From the NCBI RefSeq assembly GCF_028476545.1, contig NW_026732357.1, positions 1 through 64,000 on the forward strand: 64,000 nt of DNA, read 5' to 3'. The stretch is from Physella acuta (Eukaryota > Mollusca > Gastropoda > Physidae). The translations under genes and the position numbers were made by a program. Numbering within the stretch: position 1 is the first letter of the stretch; every line of letters starts with the position of its first letter. Of this stretch, positions 13,490 to 24,499 are shown piece after piece. The notes below the pieces were generated by a model. That model did no database searches. It had not been told where the DNA came from and was given only the letters and a program-made list of their open reading frames with translations.

Positions 13490-13745
13490 CCCGCGGAGAT
13501 GAGGTTCAATAGCTGGGGACAGCAACCTATCTAGGAGAGAAAACTCCAAAATCAAACAATTGCTGCCTTGTAGTTCGTTCTTGGTTGGACAAATCCTATG
13601 GAAGCAAATCTAGAAAGAAAAGCAGGATGAAATTTAATTTCACCATAATGGCGCATACAAAATTGACACGTAATCCTTGAATGTGTTGTAGGAAATTTCG
13701 TCCAATGCTACAATTAAAACGGGGAAGAAGAAAGAAGAAGATGCT
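13490..13745 (+). repeat. SINE S2
   Basis: Contains agctggggacagcaacct, ctgccttgtagttcgttctt, tatggaagcaaatctagaaa and a gaagaagaaagaagaag tail, colinear with 949-1145 and 51640-52015 (reverse). Confidence 0.7.
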
Positions 13746-13796
13746 CGTCGTCTAAGTTTTTTTTTTTTATTTTCTATTTAGCATTTTAAATAAATA

Positions 13797-13870
13797 GGGA
13801 GTGATCTCCCCTAAACTTTCTCGAATATTCTTATATAACACTACGGGAGATATAGACATTTTGAGAATAC
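13797..13870 (+). repeat. family A 5' fragment
   Basis: Matches the first 70 bp of family A (GGGAGTGATCTCCCC and the ttctcgaatattcttatata block), then diverges. Confidence 0.7.
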
Positions 13871-13989
13871 CTTTTTGTGTATATTTTAACTTTGTAAAAT
13901 TTAATAAATTGTATACACCAATTTGTATATGTTATCAATATGCTTTGCTTTTTAGTTTTCAGAAGATGGATAACTACAAAAACTGAAGA

Positions 13990-14890
13990 TTTCAAACATC
14001 ACTTCAGTTCTTTAGAAATGAAGTTTGTGTTCATAATGAATATATAATCATAATTAAATAATAGTTACTTTTGAGTTTGCTGTAAAACACCGACGAGCCA
14101 CATAACTATCACCAAACTTAAATAAGTGTAGCAAATATTGGTAAACGCTTTCATTTTAGTTTTAAAAAAAAAGAAACCCAGTATTAAATAGGGGTATGTC
14201 GAACTAATTTCCACCCGTAAGACATTACACTTCTCGCCACAATCTCTTTGTGGCATTTCTTATATAAGCTTGCTATATCCTAGCTTTTCTCTTTATATAG
14301 GTGGAAAGAACCATAGATATGTGTTTTGACAACATTTGAGCAAGCGGAGCTCATATTTAAATCGATAACTATGTTTATAGAATTGCATAATTTTGCAACC
14401 ACCAAGCTTATACTCGGTAGAAAATAACACGATAGTGCTAAAATCGTATATTTATACCAATTGGTACAATTTAACGTTTAACCAATATATTATGACTTGG
14501 GATTCCCGATTTGCAGTCGTGCTTTCTACTATTGTTCTATGCAGCCCTCTATAGCATTTATGATGGAATGTGAGGAAAAAACGGAAAACCATTTTACCTA
14601 TCCCATTTATAGCTTCGAATATCATAATAGAATGCCCGATTATTATGTCCCTAGTGTCGACACAAGTCTCGAGTCCGTAGAGCGTCTTTGAGTCAACTTA
14701 GCTCTCATCGGTACCTGAGAAACATTTCTTCTTAAATGATGTGGTTACATAAACAGATGCACTTAACCTCCCATATGATTCTCATGTCCGATGTCGTATG
14801 TAACTTTTTATGAGATTCAGTTTAATGTAGTTTATTTTTGTGCGTAATAAAACAAATCGTAAATAAAATAATTGAAAACAAAATCATAAA
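13990..14890. other. no gene seen
   Basis: AT-rich. The open frame at 14497-14691 has no supporting splice sites or motifs. Confidence 0.5.
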
Positions 14891-14892
14891 AA

Positions 14893-15172
14893 AACGTTGT
14901 AATAACAAGCTTGTAGGTAATAATGCACTAAAAAGTAGAAAATATTAAATTTTTTAAAATATATAATAATACACTACTATTTATATAGCTATAAAGAAAA
15001 GCGTGGGTCGCTTCCTAAATATTAGTAAAAGTATCAAAACGATAACATAGTGACCCACGCTTTACTTTATAGTTAGATAAATAGTAGTGTATTATTGCAT
15101 ATTTTAAAAATGTATTTATTTTCTACTTTTAGTGCATTATTACATAAAAGCTTGTTATTAAAGCGTTTTAAT
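14893..15172. mobile_element. foldback MITE
   Basis: Two arms of about 110-115 bp are imperfect inverse complements: aataatgcactaaaaagtag on the left faces ctacttttagtgcattatta on the right, and gcgtgggtcgc faces gtgacccacgc near the loop. A relative at 62394-62590 has outer arms of the same sequence but lacks the loop. Confidence 0.75.
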
Positions 15173-15209
15173 GAATGTTTCTTTCAGTACTTTACATTTT
15201 TAATAAACC

Positions 15210-15880
15210 GGGAGTGATCTCCCCTAAACTTTCTCGAATATTCTTATATAAAACAACAGGGGATGGGAACTCGGGATATAGATCTAGTTATGATTTTTAA
15301 TCCATTTTAAATACTTAAACTTTTTAAAATAGAATAGAATCTCATAGAAAAAAGTATTGCGCACCAAGCGAACGCCGAATAAAGATGTTCATAATGGTGC
15401 GCAATATTATTAGTACTTTATAAATTTAGATGCGTTTTTGAGAACTCGGAAATAGCGTAAATTAGTACTTCCCGTCAACGGAAATTACTCAAAATTTAAC
15501 AGAAGGTAGAGAATTAGATCTTTTACTTACATATCAAATTTCATTCATCTATCTGAAATAGTACTCAAGATATAGGCTTTTGAAAAATTCAAAGTAGAAA
15601 AAGTACCACTTCCGGTTATCGGAAATCGCTCAAAAGTTGATACGGATCTACGATTTTGATAAAATACTTATATATGAAATTTCATCAACCTAGCTGTAAC
15701 GGTACTCAAGTAATCGTGTTTACACACACACACAGACACACACACACACACAGACACACAGACATACGGACAAGATTGCAAAATTATGTTTTGCCGTATC
15801 AGTGAGGTGTTACAAATCTCGATTTTTTTTTTTGCACGATTACAAGACTTTCTCTATACTACGCATATACGAGAAAGTAA
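15210..15880 (+). mobile_element. family A repeat, near-complete copy
   Basis: Begins with a self-complementary GGGAGTGATCTCCC and ends in a hairpin whose arms are ACTTTCTC and GAGAAAGT around a TATA-rich loop. The interior has about three diverged units of roughly 110-120 bp, each with a (c)ggaaat...ctcaaaa block, an aaatttcat block and a tactcaag block, then an (AC)n-rich segment with cagacatacggacaa and the palindrome-like aaatctcgattt near the 3' end. No open frame. It interrupts a second repeat: the sequence after 15880 (gttgcatgactaaaaaccat) is contiguous with the foldback flank in the 62.6-kb copy. Confidence 0.75.
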
Positions 15881-16109
15881 AAATGTACAATAGAGTTGCA
15901 TGACTAAAAACCATTGCGCACCTAATGAACGTGATGATGCGTGTATAATAGTGCCGAATAGTTGGATGAGGCAGCCTACTAATTTGGACACAATTTTAAT
16001 TGATTCATAAAAAGTAATTACGCATCCAATGGACGCCAGCGAGAAAGTCTCAAAGGTATTTGAGAGGTCCATAAAATGTTTTAAAAAATCATGCACGGCG
16101 TAGTTACAA

Positions 16110-16676
16110 TTAATATGGTTATAAAATCCTCCCTGTCTGATTTTTTTCGGACTTTACTAAAGATTGGATGTATTTGATGTCTTTGATTTGGTTTTCACGT
16201 GTAATGGCGACAATTCGATAGGCCGCCATAAATTTTATTGTACACATTGTAAGCTAAAAAAAGAAAAACTAGGTCATGGGGTTTAAATTTGTATTGTTAT
16301 TTAAAAACTTGATCTGCAAAGTTTTGTAACCAAAAAAACTATAAAGTGGGGCTGTCAGAAATCGATCATGGAGTTCCTGTACAGCTAATCAATGTTTGTC
16401 TTACGAAAGTGAAACATCGAGTTATAACTTAGGCTTGATGAAAATAAATAGGAATTTAGCCTTAAACTCAACAAATTATTTTCAAGTTCTCTGGATCTGC
16501 AACTTGTATAGCATTGATTCTAAAAATGTTAAAATTCTGAATTCATTTTATGCTTAAGTTTTTATTTTTTATTATTTTTACGGTCCTAAATCTAAAAAAG
16601 CACATTTTATTCCAAGACAACAACATTACGGAAGGATTCTCGTCAACTCGCTGGTGTCCATTACTAACTTTTTTTT
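16110..16676. other. no gene seen
   Basis: AT-rich unique-looking sequence between repeat copies. Confidence 0.5.
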
Positions 16677-17124
16677 TTAAATAGAATAGAATCTCGTAGA
16701 AAAAAAAAGTAAGTTTACCACGTAAACGCCAAACAAAATGTGTATAGTGTAGAATATTATCAGTACTTTATAAATTCCACATCAGCTTTCTCAGAAATCG
16801 AAAATTTGATAATATACTTATATATTTGATAATATATAATACTTATATTTGAAATTTCATCAACCTAGCTGTAACGGTACTCAAGTTATCGTGTTTACAG
16901 ACATACATACACACACAGACATTCGGACACAATTGCAAAACCCAGTTTTCTCGACTCAAATACGCATAAAGCGACATTTTGATAAATATGGATTTATATT
17001 TTTTGCCGATTAGAATAAGTCTCTTAAACTCCGTATGTGATGAAGTACTGAGTTGTAAAACGGTGAAAACTCAGAATTTCATGTCAATTTGGTGCAAGAT
17101 TACTCTGTATACGAGAAAGTAAAA
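16677..17124 (+). repeat. family A, internally deleted copy
   Basis: Starts in the tagaatagaatctcgtag block and ends in tatacgagaaagt; most of the internal units are missing. Confidence 0.65.
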
Positions 17125-17188
17125 AAACTAAATTAAAAATGATAATGGTGGACTACACGATATAATATTAATAGTCTAGGCCCTAGGC

Positions 17189-17775
17189 CAAGGGTCGGCA
17201 ACCTGCGGCTCGAGAGCCGCATGCGGCTCTTTTGTGTCCAGTTGCGGCTCTTTAGCTCCATGCACAAATATTAATAATTATTTTATTTTATTTTTAAAAA
17301 CTCATAAAAATATTAGTCTGCAACACTCGGTAATAAACAATATATATAAACAATAAACATTCACTATTATATTAGAATATTTAGTTTCTCCCTCAATCTA
17401 CTTCCTATTACATTGTCCATTCCGAATTGAAACATTCAACTTCATACTGGATATCACAAAGAAACTTAACCAGCTAAGTGTAAAACTGAAAGGAAAAACC
17501 CAGCCTATGTATTTCTTGAAGAAGTGGTTTGTTTAGAAAAAAAAAACTTTTTTGTTAAATACATGGTGAGCGGTAAATTACTTAATAACGGAAAATCTGA
17601 AAAAAATATCGTTATGAAACCAATGCTACTATTCAATCACTTCAGCATTAATATAAACAAAATGAAGGATGATTTTGCTGAGAGATTTGAGCTATTCACA
17701 ACAAATACAAGTACCCTGACTTACATAGTAGAACCTCTCAACACAAATTCAAATGATATTATTACATATATATTT

Positions 17776-17826
<51 letters not shown>

Positions 17827-17841
17827 TAATATTTGTTTAGG

Positions 17842-17879
<38 letters not shown>

Positions 17880-17989
17880 CGTAAACAAATATACTATTGA
17901 CATAAAAATGTTAGTGGCTCTTTAGAAACCGGATAATGTTGTAAATTGGAACTTTTGGCTCTTTCGTCTCAAAAGGTTGCCGACCCCTG
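17189..17989 (+). mobile_element. decayed hAT transposon with transposase relic
   Basis: Left end CAAGGGTCGGCAACC, right end ggttgccgacccctg. Flanking octamers ccctaggc and gtctaggc match at 6 of 8. Between about 17400 and 17755 several frames carry fragments resembling the C-terminal half of animal hAT transposases (for example FAERFELFTTNTSTLTYIVE and EPLNTNSNDI), interrupted by stops. Two (AT)n tracts (17779-17822 and 17845-17876) lie near the right end. This is a dead DNA transposon rather than a MITE, because transposase remnants are still visible. Confidence 0.75.
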
Positions 17990-17999
17990 GTCTAGGCCT

Positions 18000-18875
18000 A
18001 CCGGTAGGCCTACTTAATTTGATTCTGATATTGTTACAACAAATTTATAAAGGTTACGCTTTGATATTTTATAATCTCCTAAGCAGGACATAGAAACAAA
18101 AAGTCCACATGATTTTTGTTATTATTGGGAATAATGTTCAATTTATTTAGAAAATCCATCTCTCACTGGCTAATTTTAAGCGAGAGAGGCCGAGACTTAC
18201 AAGCCCTATTGATTGTCTTACTGAAGTATATTGGGCAATACCGTGTTGATGTTTCTATCAACACTTCACGGTAATTTGGTCCAAAACGCAACATATTTAC
18301 TTGTTTGACATCGCATGGGTTGCTTACTTGATTGACCTGCTATGGCACATACTCATAGAGTATATAAATCCATTTAATGCGTCTTTGTTGGCTACAATTG
18401 CCTTTACATTTAAGAATGCTTATAAAAGAAATTGCGTTAAATAAAAGTCTTACCTAAACTACATTCAATGATAAAACATGCTTAAACACGAAACCAGAAA
18501 TGTTGATACTGTAGACTTTCGTATGCTGTCCATGGACACTGGTGCAAACATGTGAAAACCACATTCAAATGTGAATTTCAATTGTGTAAATTAAAATGTT
18601 CTTTTTAGGTGCGTAATATTGTTTATCTACTGCTTATATTTCTCTATTCTCTTTATATTCAGTTAAAAATCAATTTATAAAATGTGATGATCGACCGTGT
18701 TTGCAAAACTGGTGTATTTAAGTCTTGTCACATTGATGGTAAGTTTTCGATTAGCCGTACCATAGTACTATAGTAATATAATAATATCGCGGAATAATTC
18801 GTGAAAGTTCTGTAGAGGCTTTGTCAAGCTCTCGTAAACAGAAAATACACTAGTGATTTTTGTCTCTATGACAGA
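18000..18875. other. no gene seen
   Basis: AT-rich sequence left of the minisatellite; nothing recognised on either strand. Confidence 0.5.
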
Positions 18876-20412
18876 TGTGTACTGGTTGTGTACTGGTTGT
18901 GTATTGGTTGTGTACTGGTTGTGTACTGGTTGTGTACTGGTTGTGTACTGGTTGTGTACTGGTTGTGTACTGGTTGTGTACTGGTTGTGTACTGGTTGTG
19001 TACTGGTTGTGTACTGGTTGTGTACTGGTTGTGTACTTGTGTACTGGTTGTGTACTGGTTTTGTACTAGTTGGTTGTGTACTGGTTGTGTACTGGTTTTG
19101 TGCTGGTTGTGTAATGGCAGTGTACTGGTTGTGTACTGGTTGTGTGCTGGTTGTGTACTGGTTGTGTACTGGTTGTGTACTGGTTGTGTACTGATTGTGT
19201 ACTGGTTGTGTACTGGTTGTGTACTGGTTGTGTACTAGTTGGTTGTGTACTGGTTGTGTACTGGTTGTGTACTGGTTGTGTACTGGTTGTGTACTAGTTG
19301 GTTGTGTACTGGTTGTGTACTGGTTGTGTACTGGTTGTGTACTGGTTTTGTACTGGTTGTGTAATGGCAGTGTACTGGTTGTGTAATGGCAGTGTACTGG
19401 TTGTGTACTTGTGTGCTGGTTGTGTACCGGTTGTGTACTGGTTGTGAACCGGTTGTGTACTTTTTGTGTACTGGTTGTGTACTGGTTGTGTACTGGTTGT
19501 GTACTGGTTGTGTACTGGTTGTGTACTGGTTGTGTACTGGTTGTGTACTGGTTGTGTACTGGTTGTGTACTGGTTGTGTTCTGTTTGTGCACTGGTTGTG
19601 TACTGGTTGTGTACTGGTTGTGGTTGTGTACTGGTTGTGTACTGGTTGTGTACTGTTTGTGTACTGGTTGTGTACTGTTTGTGTACTGGTTGTGCACTGG
19701 TTGTGTACTGGTTGTGTACTGGTTGTGTACTGGTTGTGTACTTGTGTACTGGTTGTGTACTGGTTGTGTACTGGTTGTGTACTGGTTGTGTACTTGTTGT
19801 GTACTTGTGTACTGGTTGTGTACTTGTGTACTGGTTGTGTACTGGTTGTGTACTGGTTGTGTACTAGTTGGTTGTGTACTAGTTGGTTGTGTACTGTTTG
19901 TGTACTGGTTGTGTACTTGTGTACTGGTTGTGTACTGGTTGTGTGCTGGTTGTGTACCGGTTGTGTACTGGTTGTGTGCTGGTTGTGTACTGGTTGTGTA
20001 CTTGTGTACTGATTGTGTACTGGTTGTGTACTGGTTGTGTACTGGTTGTGTACTGGTTGTGTACTGGTTGTGTACTGGTTGTGCACTGGTTGTGTACTGG
20101 TTGTGTACTGGTTGTGGTTGTGTTCTGGTTGTGTACTGGTTATGTACTGGTTGTGTACTGGTTGTGTACTGGTTGTGTACTGGTTGTGCACTGGTTGTGT
20201 ACTGGTTGTGTACTGGTTGTGTACTGGTTGTGTACTTGTGTACTGGTTGTGTACTTGTGTACTGGTTGTGTACTGGTTGTGTTCTGGTTGTGTACTGGTT
20301 GTGTACTTGTGTATTTGTTATGTACTGGTTGTGTACTGGTTGTGTGCTGGTTGTGTACTGGTTGTGTACTGGTTATGTACTGGTAGTGTAATGGTTGTGT
20401 ACTGGTTATGTA
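18876..20412. repeat. 11-bp GT-rich minisatellite, about 140 units
   Basis: Tandem copies of TGGTTGTGTAC with point variants (tgtgcac, tgttctg) and occasional short units (TTGTGTAC without TGG) or extra AGTTGG inserts. The plus strand has almost no C beyond one per unit. Because 11 is not a multiple of 3 and the unit has no stop codon, all frames stay open for long stretches on both strands, producing spurious cysteine-rich and Gln/Asn/Thr-rich open frames. Confidence 0.97.
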
Positions 20413-20530
20413 CAAATTCTCTACGGGTGTAAAGTTTGATGAACATCCTTTTTTGATCAATCACCCAGGTCGTTTTTGTAATGTTAAAATCAGGCTGAAA
20501 ACGGCAAAAATACATATGACAAGAGAGGGG
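20413..20530. repeat. flank shared with the 25.6-kb repeat
   Basis: The segment tttgatcaatcaccca...ttaaaatcaggctgaaaac recurs at about 25910-25975, next to a 2-3 unit version of the same minisatellite. Confidence 0.6.
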
Positions 20531-20559
20531 GGGGATGTAGGAGGGAGAGCTAAAAAAAA

Positions 20560-20990
20560 TACCCTACATGTTAGGGATGTGTATCAGGACAAGGCCGCCT
20601 GCCATGAAAATAGGCTCTGACAAGAACAGAGCCGCGTACCTGGTCAGCACAGGACTGCCTGCCTGGAACAGACGGCTAAGGTCAGCTCAGGGCCGCCTAA
20701 GGCTTTATACACTGCCAGGGAGGTTGAGGACTTGTCCAACTCAAGATGCCTGCCGGGCAGGAAGCGCGGGTTAAACCCGGGCCTGTCGAAAGGCTTTGAC
20801 GATCTTCCTACCGGGACAGGGCGATGGAAGTACATGTCCGCCTGCCTGGGAGGGGCGCTGGTGACACAGAACCACCTACCTGGGGGGGAGCCCTGATGAC
20901 GTAACGTCAGCTGGCTGGGATGGTGCTCTGTTCTACACGGAACCTTATCAGGGAAGTAGAGCTGCGCCTGTCTTGTAGATGGCGCTTGAA
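20560..20990. other. GC-rich island of unknown nature
   Basis: About 430 bp with clearly higher G+C than the surrounding DNA and repeated phrases such as gccgcctgcc, cctgcctgg and gggccgcctaagg. Short open frames occur on both strands but show no domain. It could be a GC-rich SINE-like or transposon interior, or a fragment of a gene. Confidence 0.5.
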
Positions 20991-21119
20991 AGCGCTAAAT
21001 AGCACAATGACGCTGAGATTATTTATACTAATTGGAGCGGACGTCAAGGAAAGGCTAAGTTCGTGAATTAAAATTAGAAATTGTGGGAACTTTTTAGAGT
21101 TTTGTTTAAACTAAATAGC

Positions 21120-21890
21120 GGGAGTAATATCTCCTACATTTTCTCGTAAATTCTTATATGGATGGCACTGTCATGCAATCAGGATATAGACATGATTCTA
21201 TTGATTTTTACTTTCTCGTATATACGAACTATAGAGAAAGTCTTGTAATCGTGCAAAAAAAAAAAAAACAAATCGAGATTTTTGCAAATCTCAACGTTTT
21301 ACACATACCTGAGTCGGAAAAACATAGTTTTGCAATCTTGTCCGTATGTCTCTCTCTGTGTGTGTGTAGGATTGTCTCTGAACACGATAACTTGAGTACC
21401 TTTACAGCTAGGTTGATGAAATTTCATATATAAGTATTATATCAAATTTGTATATCTGTTTCAATTTTTCAGCGATTTCCGAAAACCGGAAATGGCATTT
21501 TTTCTACTTTCAATTTTTCAAAAGCCTATAGCTTGAGTACTATTTCAGATAAATAAATGACATTTCACATGTAAGAAAAAGATCTAATTTTCTGCCCTGG
21601 GACAAATTTTGAATGATTTCCGTAGATTGGAAGTATTAATTTACGCTATTTTTGATTTCTCAAAAAACGCATGTGAATTTATAAAGTACTAATAATATTC
21701 CGCACTATTATGCACATCTTGTTTGGTGTACACTTGGTGCGCAATTCTTTTTTTTTCGAGATTCTATTATATTTTTAAAAGTTTAAGTAATTAAAAATGG
21801 ATTAAACATCATGTCTATATCCCGAGGTGCCATATCCCACATAGTTAGTTATATAAGAACATTAGCGAAAGTTTAGGGGAGATCACTCCC
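21120..21890. mobile_element. family A in head-to-head inverted arrangement
   Basis: 21120-21206 is the first part of a forward copy (gggagtaatatctcctac). From 21207 a near-complete inverted copy follows, beginning with the reverse of the 3' hairpin (tactttctcgtatatacga) and ending with ggggagatcactccc at 21890. Confidence 0.75.
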
Positions 21891-21904
21891 TGTTTTTTTA
21901 AATA

Positions 21905-22665
21905 CTGACATTCTTTAAAAATAGAATAGAGATTAGAAAAGGGAATTGCGCACCAGATGTACGTACAATAGAATCGAGTAGACAATTTAATTCCGCACCA
22001 AATGTACGTAACCAATGTGTGCATAGTAGAGCAAAACATTAATACTTTATAAATAAACTTTAATTAATTTTTGAAAAATATTATGAAATATTATGAAACA
22101 TCTAATTAAATCACATTTTATGTCACAGTGTGTTATTATCGAGTCTTGACCTAAATGAAAACTTTTGAAAAAATAGGTCCAGTAAAAGTAATGTTTTCAG
22201 AAATCGGAAGTAGCGTAAAGTGATACTTTCCTTCACCGGAAATCAATTAAAAATTTGCTATAATAAATGGAATAAGATCATATACTAATTTCTGAAATTT
22301 CATTAACATAAATGAAACGGCTGTCAAGTTAAAGTTATTTTAGAACACAGTTATAGAGTAAAGTACACTTTCGGTTTATTGGAGGTAACTGAAACTTAAA
22401 AAGTGTACTTAAATGCGAAATTTTGTCCAACTAACTGGAACAGTTCTCACGGTATAGTCTTCACAAAGTAATAGAGTAAAATACCGTTCCCTGTTACCGG
22501 AAATCGATCAAAATTTGACAAAGCATGCGCATTTGGAATACTACTTACATGTGAAATATTTCTTCATCTTAAAGTAAACGATACTCAAGGTAATGGCTTT
22601 TCAGAAACCGGAAATTGAGTAAGTGAAAGCACAACCCAGTTATTGGTTAAACGAGTATGTATATG
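21905..22665 (+). repeat. diverged family A interior with four internal units
   Basis: Starts in the aatagaatagagattag block. Four diverged units of about 120 bp are marked by ccggaaatc...aaatttgac, aaatttcatt and actcaag motifs. It lacks both terminal hairpins. Confidence 0.55.
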
Positions 22666-22689
22666 TGTTAAAGTGGTTTTTTTTTTAAA

Positions 22690-23185
22690 GCACCATTACG
22701 AACCTTACAGAATTTGTAGCATGTGAAACAGCGTTCACTTGTTTCATTTACCTTTATGCGTATGAAGGGATAATTGGGTCAGCACTGTTCCCAGTCTAGT
22801 ATTGTCATGCATTTATCATTAACATAATACGTAAAATCACATATTATGTAATACACTGTATTAAACTAAAACTTTGATACTAGGTCTATTTTTTTCTTTA
22901 ACTTCCAATGTTATTGTCTTCTAACTATATATTGTATAGTGCTTAGTTAAATAATTATCGTGTAGCATTATTTATTCTCTACGCATGTGAATAAATATGA
23001 AAGGGGAGAAAACCGTTAACACTAATACAAGCACACATTTTAAATTAATAACTTCCCTTTTAATTTTTGTTACAAGTTGCTTCATATTTATTAGGTTTGG
23101 CCTAAAAAACGATGGCACTCATTTGCGTTTTCACAAAAATTGTTAATTCAACGAAATGTATACACTGATGACCTATGTTTCAAAC
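22690..23185. other. no gene seen
   Basis: AT-rich sequence, nothing recognised. Confidence 0.5.
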
Positions 23186-23189
23186 AGAG

Positions 23190-23296
23190 TTTCTTCAAGG
23201 CATCTCTTCGGTATAGCCCCCCCCCCCCCCCTCCGCCCTCAAAGAAAGTCTACCGCCCCCCACCCCACGAACGAAATGGAATTTATATAGAAAATA
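23190..23296. mobile_element. truncated hAT-type MITE with C-tracts
   Basis: cagagtttcttcaaggcatc at the left, C runs, then gaacgaaatggaatttatat; matches 3875-3960 and lacks its right half. Confidence 0.6.
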
Positions 23297-23463
23297 AGGC
23301 CCTGGAAAATTCGGAGCTCGTCCTTCAGGAATGTTCTTTATATAGCCAGGCGCGAGTCAGACACTGGCCCCTGCTCACCCCACTCAGGGAAAAATTATAT
23401 GGGACACCTGCTGAGCTGGAGACCACAGTGCGGTTTATTCACGAAGTCGGACTTGTTGTCTAA
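23297..23463 (+). mobile_element. LINE 3' fragment (end of a reverse-transcriptase ORF)
   Basis: An open frame ending in TAA encodes LENSELVLQECSLYSQARVR and later EKLYG...ELETTVRFI...GLVV. This is the C-terminal signature of I/Jockey-type LINE ORF2 proteins (a Cys-containing block, then a WP-x-EKLYG-x-FI tail). It is only about 55 codons, directly abutting the MITE remnant, so it is a 5'-truncated or broken copy. Confidence 0.6.
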
Positions 23464-24083
23464 ATCATCCACCATATTCTTAATTAAGAACGAAGAAGAA
23501 GATCCCATTTTCCTACTAACATTCAGGTTGTTCGTCTGAGCTGTGATGGTAAAACCATCTTGTGCAACCACCACCCCCTCAGGGGCTATAGTATTCTTCC
23601 TTCCTCTTCCCCCCCCCCCCCCCCCGCTTCCCCATTGGGCTACATGTCAGTGGGTGTGCGCAGGAAGTGCGACACGAGAACCCGTGAACGAGGTTACAGG
23701 ATCGAGACGCTGAGCGCAACACAGATCGCCTCCTACCTGGTTAACGACCCCAGCGGTGTATGAAATGTACCAGAAGTTTATCATCGTAGAAAGATTGATG
23801 ACAGCTTTCTATGTACTCTTCATGGCTATACCTACATGTTAAAGCGGAGACTTAACGAACCACACTGGGTATCGGATTCAGCAATTAGTATATTATTGTT
23901 TCATTGTTTATACATTAACATTTGTTCCATGTACGCTTCCTGGCGACCCTTGCAGGTTAAAGCGGAGACTTTAACGATACAGCCTACACCTACATGCTAA
24001 TGTTGAGACGATAAGACGACGGAGACTGCGATGTGGTGTGCTGAGGCGGCTGAGCAAAAATATTGTGTCAATAACTGCGGCCT
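23464..24083. other. no gene recognised
   Basis: Contains a C-tract (23613-23626), a short GC-rich open frame (about 23645-23763) without known motifs, and two short similar phrases, catgttaaagcggagact (23836) and caggttaaagcggagact (23953), about 117 bp apart. Confidence 0.4.
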
Positions 24084-24487
24084 GTGTCGGGACCACTAAA
24101 ACCATGTGTCGGGACCACTCAACCCCTGTGTCGGGACCACTCAACCCCTGTGTCGGGACTACTCAACCCCTGTGTCGGGACCACTCAACCCCTGTGTCGG
24201 GACCACTCAAACCCTGTGTCGGGACCACTCAAACCCTGTGTCGGGACCACTCAAACCCTGTGTCGGGACCACTCAAGCCCTGTGTCGGGACCACTCAAAC
24301 CCTGTGTCGGACCACTCAACCCCTGTGTCGGGACCACAACCCCTGTGTCGGGACCACTCAAGCCCTTTGTCGGGACCGCTCAAGCCCTGTGTCGGGACCG
24401 CTCAAGCCCTGTGTCTGGACCCTTGTGTCTGACCAATTAAGCCCTGTGTCGGGACCACTCAAGCCCTGTGTCGGGACCACTCAAGAT
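24084..24487. repeat. 22-bp minisatellite, about 18 units
   Basis: Unit gtgtcgggaccactcaaacc plus two bases, with variants aacccc, aagccc and aaaccc and some shortened units. Open frames of the SGPLKPCVGTTQ type are by-products. Confidence 0.95.
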
Positions 24488-24499
24488 GAGCGTTCGCTA

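Noticed and set aside
18876-20412. CRISPR-like array
   Set aside because: No unique spacers separate the repeats, the unit is 11 bp, and the context is eukaryotic.
18768-20515. Long Cys/Trp/Tyr/Val-rich (plus) and Gln/Asn/Thr-rich (minus) open frames that look like repetitive secreted proteins
   Set aside because: They are translations of the 11-bp minisatellite. The period is not a multiple of 3 and the unit lacks stops, so every frame stays open; there is no start, signal peptide or splice context.
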